This document shows positions 26,858 through 38,400 of a stretch of DNA of 64,000 nucleotides, in pieces. The notes under the pieces were generated by a model. The model did no database searches and was not told the DNA's origin. It worked only from the letters and a program-made list of their open reading frames with translations. The position numbers were made by a program, and so were the translations under genes. How positions within the stretch are numbered: the stretch's first letter is position 1; each line of letters opens with the position of its first letter. The DNA comes from Whitmania pigra (lineage: Eukaryota > Annelida > Clitellata > Hirudinida > Haemopidae): the NCBI GenBank assembly GCA_021613335.1, contig JAJTWR010000293.1, positions 662,501 to 726,500 on the forward strand. The letters are read 5' to 3'.

Positions 26858-27982
26858 TAATAACAATAATAACAATAATAATAATAATGGTCGTTTCTAT
26901 GGCTCCCCATCGATCAAAAGAAAATTGAATGCTTCACCATGTCAAAGCATAACTACTTCGAAAGTGTTAAATATGATATTTTAATGATCGTAATAGATAC
27001 TAACATTATATTGTAAATACTAATATTATAATATAATAACAATTAAAAAATTATTATATTTATAAATATTTTTATAAATGCTATAATTAGATCGCCACCA
27101 CTACCATCATCATCCGATAAATAACTTTCACCACTTTCCTTCCAATCAGATGGTGATATTATTGTAGTTACTTTTGTTTCTGTTTTATTGTTGTTGTTGT
27201 TGTTGTCGTGTTTGTAAACACTTTGCATGGTTTAGAATTTCAACCACGCTCCGTTGTCATTGAGGGAAATGATTTATAATATTTACAGATTAATACATGA
27301 GCTCACATTAAATGTTGCTTGAGTGAATTGAATGAACGAATAAATGAATGAATGAAAGAAAGAATGAATAAATAAAAGGACGGTGAAGGACGGAGGTTGA
27401 AACGAAACTGATGGTTAACTTACCAAGACAGCTGACGCTTTTGGCATCACCGGGTTTCAAATCTCTCGACTCCAGAATGGCAAACCAGCCGTTGGGGAAG
27501 ACAGGAGGAATGTCCCCAGTCTTTCTCCTCTTCATGACGGCCGCTACGATGGCGTCCCTCTTGGCGCAGCTGCCGGCGTTGATGTCGCCACTGCCGACTT
27601 CGTTTTGGTAGCCGACGTCGCCTAAGAGTCGAATCCTGTTGATGGGATCCACGAAGAATATTTTCAGACGTCGAATGACGAAGACGGAAAAGACCAGAGA
27701 GATGCTCCAGAAGATGAAATTGAAGAATCGATCCCACTGGATTGAGAGAAGGAAAGCAGTCGGATTGGAGATGAGGACGAGCAGGGAGTTGAACCTGGAG
27801 ACTGACGATGTCCAATTCACTAGGGAAAAGAATCCAGACTTGGAAAACTCGAAAACTGGTTCTACCACCAGCTCCATCAGGTAAGCCTGACTCGATCCAA
27901 GTTGTGAGACGAGGATGATGAAGAGTAGGAGAGGAAGGGCGGTCAGCGAGCAGACGACTTTGCTCATCGCCTGTGATGTCAT
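19867..27982 (-). CDS. nvd: Rieske oxygenase, cholesterol 7-desaturase family (Neverland/DAF-36)
   Basis: Membrane-bound Rieske non-haem iron oxygenase; Neverland/DAF-36 proteins convert cholesterol to 7-dehydrocholesterol in steroid hormone synthesis. Coding exons on the minus strand: 27424-27982, 24947-25141, 21368-21546, 20834-21082, 20368-20544, 19867-20028; frame is kept throughout, giving 506 residues. Hydrophobic segments lie near residues 10-30 and 85-105. The [2Fe-2S] ligands are C207-x-H209 (YCPHMGANL) and C227-x2-H230 (CPFHGWQF). The catalytic iron motif is in exon 20834-21082: [13 protein letters not shown], with Asp and two His. The C-terminal exon ends [12 protein letters not shown]...DLDW. 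It is longer than the 420-450 residues usual for the family because of the N-terminal region. The start ATG at 27980-27982 follows an acceptor at about 28003; a 5' UTR exon is proposed at 29132-29170. Exact substrate is inferred from the family. Confidence 0.93.
20077..20320 (+). mobile_element. tRNA-derived SINE copy 1
   Basis: Begins GCGTGCAGGTTAGCCGAATG (A-box-like, tRNA-Leu/Ser-like) with a B box GTTCGAAACCC at 20149-20159, then a tRNA-unrelated body containing GCGCCCTCGGGAAGGAGCGC and ATGTAAATGGTTACAAGAA, and an A-rich end with AAACAAACAAAT. It matches copy 2 at 48811 over about 140 bp. It sits in the last intron of the Rieske gene. Confidence 0.75.
20757..20833. repeat. (TAA)n array abutting a Rieske splice donor
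   Basis: Array of TAA with one TAAATAATAA slip. Its right edge is the exon 20834 boundary: on the minus strand the intron starts GTTATTATTATT, so the array supplies the donor's downstream bases. Confidence 0.9.
22797..23167. repeat. (TAA)n with 12-bp GATAATAATAAT higher-order units
   Basis: A long TAA array whose middle part (about 22888-22985) is a regular 12-bp unit GATAATAATAAT repeated about eight times, followed by TAA, GAT and TAA again. Confidence 0.92.
24236..24392. repeat. (CATC)n tetranucleotide array
   Basis: Imperfect CATC/CACC/TATC units, inside a Rieske intron. Confidence 0.85.
25740..25812. repeat. (ATC)n array
   Basis: Triplet array in the intron between exons 24947-25141 and 27424-27982. 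A TGAATGGT tandem repeat follows at about 25870-25920. Confidence 0.8.
26060..26405. repeat. GAT, CAT and TGT/CGT triplet arrays
   Basis: GAT-type triplets (about 26065-26220) and CAT/TGT/CGT triplets (26296-26402). The reading frames over them give poly-Ser, His, Ile or Thr and are not genes. Confidence 0.85.
26757..26888. repeat. (TAA)n/(AAC TAA)n array
   Basis: About 40 TAA units with a slip and a few AACAAT units at the right end, in a Rieske intron. Confidence 0.92.
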
Positions 27983-28003
27983 CTTTGTAGGCAAATCAAC
28001 TTT

Positions 28004-29131
<1,128 letters not shown>

Positions 29132-29203
29132 CTCGCAGGAAGGCACCGAACTGCTGCCAATTCCAGTTGACAACAACAACAGTAGACGGTCGATGTATTT
29201 ATA
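29132..29203 (-). promoter_or_regulatory. Rieske gene TATA box and non-coding exon 1
   Basis: On the minus strand a TATAAATA box (29196-29203) is followed after about 65 bp by a strong donor GCGAG|GTAAGA at 29131/29132. The short exon between them has no useful start codon and would splice to the acceptor before 28003, placing 21 bases of 5' UTR before the ATG. This is inference from signals; no transcript evidence. Confidence 0.5.
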
Positions 29204-30520
29204 CGCGTGAGAAGCAATCACTTTTATGGCCAATTTCAAGAGTTGGAGATAAGACTTTGGTCAATCTTTTAGTTTCCGGCAAGAAATGTAATATTGTTAT
29301 TATTATTATTATTATTATTAAAAAAATATTTTTCTTTAAATATTTCTATTCTTATTTTTCGTTAAATATATGAATTGAAATTTGATTAAAGCCGACTTAT
29401 CATCGACTTTAAGAAAGGCTTACGCTTAAGAAAAGGATTAAATAAATTGAATTCAATTCACTCGACAGGAAATACCAGCTGCTTTTAGAATTTTTCTCGA
29501 CGAACAACTAAAATTTTTTTTCCCAAAATAAACGTGTCCACCTACACTTTTTAAATGCAGATCTCCAGATATCGACGGTTCATCGATATATCGATACTAT
29601 CGATACTATTGATAATGGCGCGGATAGTTTAACTAAGCGATATCAAGTTGACTCGATTGTTCTTGAAATCTCTTTGACAGAAAGTTGTACATGCAAGCAT
29701 TTCTTTTTGCAGAACAATGGCAAGTAAATACGATAAAAAGTGAGATGAGTACATGCTGGGTGAGAGAGGAAGTTAAGGAGAGATGTTGAGGCTAAAAGAG
29801 AGGTCTCGATTTTGCAATGAATGCATTAAACTCGGTTGCTATGGGAACGCATTTCTTTAATAAACAATAACACAGAAACAACGATAAAAAAGATTCAATA
29901 AAATTCTCTCAAGCCACATGCAAACCTGTAAATAATTTTGCTTAATGGACATCTAAGAGGATTTGTCTCCGTCGTTATATGTTGGACGAGGTAGATCTGT
30001 ACCTTGAGTGCCTCTACGCACCTTCCATGCCATTCCTAAAGGATTTTTTTGTAATCAATTTTGCTTTCAGTATCTGAATTGAAGTGTCTTTAGATAATTG
30101 TGAGTATCCTTAAGTGGCTGTGTCTGCAAATACCTTTCATTGTATGTGTGGATTGGTCCTTGTGTACCTGTAGGCATCTTGAAAATCATATTCCTACTCC
30201 TCTCTAGCTCAGGTATCCAAAGTTTTCATATCGACTACAACTTCTGAAAGTCTGTCATACCTTTGTCTCGCACAGGTATGAGCGCGATTGTTTACGTGCC
30301 CTTGCAAAGAACTGAATTAGAATGATAGACACCTGCCGCTTTCAATACATTATAATAAATATAATAATAATAATAATTTATCTTATTATGAGTATAAATA
30401 ATTACTTGTTTGGGTAATATTTAAAATAATGAGAATTCCATAAGCAACAAAAACAAGCATTACAAACACATAACATGGATAAGAAAAAAGTGTAATAATA
30501 AAAATTAAAATAAAAATAAA
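29204..30520. other. Intergenic AT-rich stretch
   Basis: No gene or RNA seen. Short TTA array at about 29297-29320. Confidence 0.5.
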
Positions 30521-30640
<120 letters not shown>

Positions 30641-31554
30641 TTGTCGTGGTTGAGTCTTGAAGACAGCCAGACATCTCTGCTATATTCGCTATTAATGAGA
30701 TGATTCATAGCTCGCGAGCAAATTTCAGTAGATATCGATTATTTGTTTAAGCTAGCCAATGATATTCTTAGATTCTAAGCGAAGATGATTAAAAATAATA
30801 ATTATTATTATTTCAAGGACAATTAGTTTAAACATCTGGTAGGCGTGGATTGACCTTTTTTCGTGAATTCTGATTGGATGACATTTTGTTAGAATTCTCG
30901 TTAAGTCGAACATGTGTAAATAGAGGCTAGACGAGAGCTGATTATGACGGTTTGTGACGGTTGCCTCTGGTTTGAGTTTATAAGATATTTATCGTGTAAA
31001 TAAAGATTTGGTTCCAATTCCTTGTTTCTGGTGAAGAACTCGGGGTTGGTAGTGGCAGCGTTACTATCTGTTATGGACTTCGAAGGGAGAACGTGACAAT
31101 AATATTAATAGCAAGAGCAATAATAAAAATGTTAATATCAACAATAGCAAGAAGAAGAAGAATTTGAGAAACATTTTATGAAAAATATTAATTTGGTACT
31201 TTGATTAAGATTAAAATGTCTTTAAAAATTATTTTAAATGTTTCTATTGTCATATCGATAAATATCATAAATGGTTAACAAATTTGAAGACGAAATTTTA
31301 AAACAAATTTCAAACACCGCTGCTAGAATATTAGGACAGCTTAACGCTGTTCCCATAGAAACGGACGTAAACAAATTACAATTTTGAATAACTTTTAAAA
31401 AGTTTATTTCTTCAACTTGATAAATCATTTTTTTTAATTCACCAAAAGACAAAAACGCAAGATGTCCTAATTGTCTGCTTTATGAAACGCTCATTATTTT
31501 AAATGCCAAATTAAATGGCTCCCTTTGTCTGAACAATCGATGATGATGATGGTG

Positions 31555-31817
<263 letters not shown>

Positions 31818-32030
31818 GACGGCAGCAAGACTAATATTGTTAATATTAAACGATAAATTATGATTTTTAAAAATCATAGGAGTTGACGATCAAAGAGGCA
31901 AACAAAGCAAAACGATTTTGATTTTGAATTATGTAACGTATATTCGGGTCACGACAGAGAAACAGTAAGTCTGACACACCTACTACGCAATTCATAATTT
32001 ATTATCATCATTATTATTATTATAACTATA

Positions 32031-32294
<264 letters not shown>

Positions 32295-32605
32295 ATTCAT
32301 CTTTTCAGTTATCTGGGTTTCTTTTTTGCTTGTTCTCCGTTTTGAACAGAGGCTTTTAGATATCATTTTAACCTGTTTCGCTTGTCAGGTTTTAGGACTA
32401 TTACATAAGGAGAGATATTTGTATCATCATCACTTGAACTTAATGTGAGAAAATAGTCCGTTGGTGTGATAAACAAGTGACAATGATATCTTGCGCACTT
32501 CGCTCTTCAGAATTGTCACTGTCTGTCGATTTTCAATTCAAGACTCTGACAATAATCTCAATCTTCGTTATCATCGTTACAAACATGCTAACTCTTCATC
32601 GTCAT

Positions 32606-32665
32606 CGTCCTCATCATCATCATCATCATCATCATCATCACCATCGTCATCGTCATCATCATCGA
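32606..32665. repeat. (ATC/CGT)n array
   Basis: Imperfect ATC array; ORFs across it are poly-Ser or poly-His artefacts. Confidence 0.85.
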
Positions 32666-33316
32666 AGGCCTGTCAAACTATTAAACATGAAATATCGCTG
32701 AACACATTAAAACTACTTTTTAAGCAGTTGTGGCTTTGACTGTTGTGGCGAAAAGGCGATTGGGTGAGTGGTAATGATAATGACCAGAAGTGACGTCATT
32801 GCAGTGCCCCCCACCCCCCTTGGGCTATTTAAATCATCCTGGTTATACAACGGATATAATCAAACAAATAACTAAATAAGTATTTTCAGCTTAGAAAGCT
32901 ATTGTCGAAGCATGAAAAAATAAAAATGCCAAAAACATCGGTAGTTAATAGTAGAAAAATTTGAGATAGGATCAGTGATGATGACGACGATTGCCAGTGA
33001 TGGGCACTAACTAAATTTTTATAGTTGAACTTTAACTAAATTTCAAACTAAATAATTTTAGTTAAATATTAGTTACAACTACTTTATAAAAGTTGATAAC
33101 TAAACTAAAAATAAAGTACATTTTTGTATATATATAAAACAAGGATCTCGGGTGTATATATATTTCTTATACAAATCCTTAATTCTGAACCGATTTGATT
33201 GAAACTTGAAACACTTGAACGCGTTGACAAGTGGGTCAGTTTAGTCTACTTTGCAAAACAATCGATACATTATTTTGCATTTTATAGCCAAAAAACTCTT
33301 CTGGACGTACTTTGGT

Positions 33317-33758
33317 CAGAGGCGGGGGGGGGGTACATATGTCCCCGGGCGCCAAGATACAGAGGCGCCAAAGTGAGGCTTAATGCATCAATGGGACAGG
33401 ATCGTCTCAGTGATCTTGCTCTTCTTAATATAGAAAGAGAAACGCTTGAGAAAACAGACTTTGATGACGTTATTGATCAGTTTGCAACTGTTAAATCAAG
33501 AAAAATAAATCTATTTTAGACAGTATTAGACTACTATGCATGTAAATCATCTTAGACTGTGACTGATTGGGAGAAGCATGCGCCACTATTTGTAGAACGT
33601 TTTTTTACTTTTAAATGGATGCCTTGTGCCATTAAAATTTGATGTTTATTTCAATTTCAAATTTAGTGTAATACAGTAAGATTAAATATATAGACATGGA
33701 AAAGGGTGCCAATTCTATAGTTTGCCCCCGGGCGCAAAATACCCAGGCTACGCCTCTG
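33317..33758 (+). mobile_element. Internally deleted hAT transposon with perfect 8-bp target duplication
   Basis: The element starts CAGAGGCG (33317-33324) and ends CGCCTCTG (33751-33758), an 8-bp perfect terminal inverted repeat with further subterminal similarity (CCCCGGGCGC words near both ends). It is flanked by ACTTTGGT at 33309-33316 and 33759-33766, an 8-bp target duplication as made by hAT transposases. Inside, the plus strand keeps the transposase C-terminus ending at 33519. Confidence 0.88.
33364..33519 (+). pseudogene. hAT transposase C-terminal fragment (ZMYM/DUF4371 type)
   Basis: Reading frame to a stop at 33519 encodes LNASMGQDRLSDLALLNIER, then ETLEKTDFDDVIDQFATVKS and a basic end. 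This resembles the C-terminal dimerisation region of hAT transposases related to zinc finger MYM-type proteins, which have a conserved M-x-Q-x-R-L-x-x-L-A-L-L-x-I-E motif. Only about 50 residues remain out of a protein normally many hundreds long, so it is a remnant. Confidence 0.75.
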
Positions 33759-34262
33759 ACTTTGGTTCATGAAGTAAGCTTTTAATTTATGTTGGTTTAT
33801 AATTTAGAACGATTTTTAAATTATATTAAAACTACACTTTTTATCGCCTTTTAAAGCTATGCTTTTTTATTGCTTTTATTACTTCGCTTCTTTAAGAAAA
33901 GACAGGGCGAAAGCATTTGCGAGATACTCTCATTCCCACGGATATTCCTTTTAACTTCAAAAGATTGCAATTTCCAGTGAGACATGCATTCTCGATAACT
34001 ATAAACAAGTCACAGGGGCAATCTAATAAATAAATTAAGTGGAGTGGACTTGGGATCTCCTTGTTTTTTCCACGGACAACTTTATGTCGCGCGCTCAAGG
34101 GTGGGTTCACCCAACAATTTATTTATTCTTGCTCCAGTTTTTGGTCAAACTAAAATTGTTGTTTACAACCAAGTATTGTGTTAATTCATATTAATAAAAA
34201 TATGTTATACTATACAATTCAATTGCAAATCTATTACCGGGCAAAGCCGGGTAAACAGCTAG

Positions 34263-35433
34263 TTATGTACATAAAATTTATTTTAAAAATCTACTAATTC
34301 TAATTGCGTCTACTTCTGTGACGTGTTTTTAATACTGTCGCCAGAGAGAAATCAGTTTCATTTACTGTTTAAATTAAGAAAATATTTCAATAGATTTCAG
34401 TTCTAAAATATTCTTAAAAATTACCTTCATGCATTATTGGATATAAATGTAAGGCATTATTAAAATATGCATCGGTGCAATCCTGGCCTAGTTAACCAGT
34501 GGATGTGCCAAAGTTCGTTTAGTGTCAAACGTAAAGCACAAATTATTTAAAATTAAATTTAAGAAAATTTTGATACACAGTTAAGAAATGATAAGTAATC
34601 GCAATTTTTATTTTTGCTGTTCTCTGACCATCACCGAAATTAGCTTCCAAGTTCTACCTCACTTTCTTTATTCTAAAATACCAATGTCCAACAAAAAGAT
34701 AAAAAAAAGATGTACCAAATAATTTGATAACAAATCCGAATCAAATAAGATTAGCTGAGAACAAATTCCGCTACCCCCACATGATGGATCATTACAAATT
34801 CTATTAATGATCCCTTGTCTCATTTAATGACATCAATAAAATTAAAATAGCTGTCGAGAAAACGCTTCAACATTTTATTTCAAACATTAAATTGTTGTAA
34901 AGCCTGAAATAAAGTTAACAGAATGAAAGTGGGGGTGCATCAGGATGCAGATTGTCTTGCATATTTGATACGAAAAATACAGGCCATAAGATTCTATCAT
35001 AGCTGCATGCCTTTCAGAGGAGACAACATTCTAACTTTTATTCTGTTTCGAATCCGGTGTGTGTCGCTTAAATCACAGCAGTGAATTTATTTCTATTTTC
35101 TTGAATTTAAAATAAGATGCCGACAATATTGAGAACGAATAACATTTGACTACATTTTGTTTTTCCAGACAGACGATCGCCATATTTGACTTTCGTTTGC
35201 ACTTGGCTGTTGTTGTGCGGCCGATTAGTGTTGTAAAACATTTGCAATATTTTTCTATTTATTAGCAAGGCGGGTACGTTTGTTCGGGCTGGTCGAATCG
35301 GATCATTTCATTTAAGCTTAACGGTCACCAATGGATTTCTTGCATTCGGCAATTACATGATTCATCGCTGTCTTTTAATCATGGTTAATATCAGCTGGAT
35401 ATAGATTCAACTTTGAATTGTGTTTTGCTACAG
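34263..35433. other. Intergenic region upstream of adducin
   Basis: No exon identified. A promoter and 5' UTR exon of adducin probably lie here or further upstream, since an acceptor-like TTTTGCTACAG precedes 35434. Confidence 0.45.
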
Positions 35434-35455
35434 GTCCGGTTGAGAAATAACTGAA

Positions 35456-38400
35456 ATGAACGGTCCAACTTCGCCCAAAAAGTACATCGACACCATCGGT
35501 GAGACATTTGCAATCGAAGCATTAAAATGTTTTTGTTACTAAATGGATCTTGGCTGGCTGAATTTCTCCATGTTAAATGATTTGTTTCAACGATGCGTTT
35601 TACAAGCTAAAATTAGTTTGATTTGGAGCACATAGGACTTCCTGAAATAATTGAATTAAAAAATTATTCATTATTTAGGGGAAATGAACAGTTCAAGGAT
35701 AGCTAATGCTTTTTGTGCATTTGTTATTACTTTAGTTATATTTAATTGAGAATTTGGTTAGACTTTTTGTGCAACTTTATGCCTCAAATGATGTTCTGAA
35801 GCTAACAGTATTTTTAACTACAATTCTTTTTATGATTCAATAAACAAATATTTGTTTGTTAGAAAACTTATTTACAATATGTTATGTAATATAACTTAAC
35901 ATGTTGCCAACTCATATGTCTGAACTCATCTATGCTCGTCATTTTAACATTTTACAGATGTGGACAGCCCGGAATATCTCAGGGACCAATTCAGACCGGC
36001 CGAGGTAAAGCAAGATGTCCGACAGATGTCGGAGAGGAAGAGGGTCAACGAGATCCTCAAGAGCAAGCAGTTCCGCGACGAATTGGAAGACGTCGTCGTA
36101 GACAAGATCAAGTCTACTTCTCCAGACAGGGCATCGATCCTTGCCCTCCAACAGATGTCTGAACTCATCTTGCCTCAGGCCAAACTGAGGCACGGACCAG
36201 TTTATGGAAGAGGTTTTTGCTGTTCATACTTAACCCTATTATAACTTCAACTTTCATCTCTAAGTTAGGTAATAGCTTTAGATTTTTATTTGAAAGCTTA
36301 ATAAGCAATAATTGCACTGCAGTTTAAGAAAGGCAATCGGTTGAAAATTGCTGCTGCTATTATAATGCTGGTGATAGTGATTATTATTTTGTTATTATAA
36401 TGGTGTTCAGCTCATTATTCATAATGATGAGAGTAGATGAGTAGTTGTTGTCCCACATAAAAATATATTCATGCCTGTAACAAATAAAACAAAACTCTGG
36501 CTGCAATAAACAAATAAATAATTAATCAGCTCGTGTTCAGACACGCGACAAGCACTATCACTTCTAAAACCGTTATTTTATAAACTGCACCAAGGCAGGA
36601 ATCGAACCCCTCGACTAACTTCTCGATAACCTTCGTCCAGGTTTGCCTCCTATTGCCCCGATAGCCGACCTAAACAAGGAGAGCGGCTCCAACTTCGAGA
36701 AGGGAGAGAAGCAACTGAGGAACAAATTGGCAGCCTGCTACCGACTGATCGACCAATACCGCTGGAGTCAACAGCAGCATGCCACCTACATGTCGGTGAG
36801 TTGTCACGAGGAGGCAGACGAGTTTTGAATTGACCTCGAGATTCTAGGTGGACTTACACTTGTGGTCTGCTGGTACTTGAGAATCTGTTCTGAAGTTAAG
36901 AAATTCAAGCTGCCAGTGATCCTTTGTTTGTTATTATTTTCATAATCGCGCCTTCATCATGGTCATCACATATGTGGTGCTCTACTTCTGAGCAGATGTT
37001 GGCAGCAACATCATTCTGATTTAATTGTGTTCAATTGGATCCTGCTGTTCAGTTGTCTTCTGTCAATTGGTCCACATTTTCATTGCCTGTCATTACTGTA
37101 GTTACTGGTTATCATCATCAGCACCATCACCATTATCGGCATCGTTATTATCCTGAGATCTCAATCACTGAAGGCTAAACCGTCTTAATAAGCACCATTC
37201 AGTTTTTTTTGCTTTTTGAACTCGTGATTGACTGATTCATGACAATTCGTGATTGACTGAGTTGAGCTCATTTATTTTTAGAATTTTATGTCACAACATT
37301 CAATTATTTTTTGATAATTTTTCTGACCTGTTTACCAATTAAATAAGTATGTTTTTGTTTTCAACAAATGTAATTAAAGTTCAACTTAATTTTACTAAAT
37401 CTTTTGACAAAATGCTTACCGAGTTATACGTTGCATTCTTACATAGGCACGTTTGGGTCACGACCAGCTGGCTTTCCTTATCTCCCCCGGGGACGTACCA
37501 TTTGCCAACTTATCTGCTTCTGGCCTTGCAATACTGAACGAGGAGGGACGTCCGATCTCAGGCGGAAAGGGGGTCGACGAAGTGGCCGCCGTTCTTCACG
37601 CGGCCTCCTATCTGGCCAAGGATGACGTCAAGAGCGTTCTGCTCTTGAGATCCACCGCTGCTGTCTTGGTAAGTCGATGGCGAACGTGTCGGGCAATGAA
37701 ACTTAGAATGGAGTCGAATGAATTGAACAAAAGATGACAAATTTATTATTCCATCTCTCGTGCCACTCTCAGATGAGCTCTCTGGCATCTGCTCTCCTTC
37801 CCATCAGTCGCGATGCCATCGTCCTGGGTAGGGTTCCGTTGGTGGAGTTGAACTCGGAGGAGGACGTGGCCAACCAACTTGCTACTGCATTTCAGGCTGC
37901 TGATAAGGTTTGTAGTCGTAAATTATTACTTTTTGTGAGTTATTTATTGTTATTTGTGGATTTTAGCCAAGCAATTAATGCCCTAGGGCACCTGGTTATG
38001 CCTTCCTGGAGTCCTGGTCTGCTGCAGGAGCTTCTGTTGCTTATTATTATTATTGCTGTTATTGACAGTTAATTGGTCACTTTTTAATATCATCAGCTTT
38101 TTAAGCAGGTCCTTGTCTAACGTAGTTTATTATTAATTATAAAAATAAATAAAGGATATTTTGAAAGGCAACCAATGAGATGTTTAGATGCATCCTATTA
38201 ACTGTTCATGGTGGACTTTGAAACTGTGAATGACAGATGACAACCATCTCTTTAGGCACCTCTGATGCATATGACACCTTACAGATTAACTATAATAATA
38301 ATAATAATAATAATAATAATTATTGTTGTTGTTGTTGTAATTGTTATTATCTCATTACAGGCTGTTCTCATCAGAGGTGTCGGTGCCCTGCTGCTCGGAG

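Larger units (their letters stand above)
33120..34262 (+). mobile_element. Helitron/Helentron-like non-autonomous element (host of a nested hAT)
   Basis: The 3' end shows the Helitron signature: an imperfect GC-rich hairpin (TTACCGG GCAAAG CCGGGTAA, 34234-34254) followed after a few bases by CTAG (34259-34262) and a flanking T. The left end, near 33128, resembles the start of known Helentron-type elements: TATATATAAAACAAGGATCT followed by ACCGATTTGATTGAAACTTG at about 33190. No Rep/helicase coding is present. The exact 5' border is uncertain. A 442-bp hAT element interrupts it. Confidence 0.5.
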
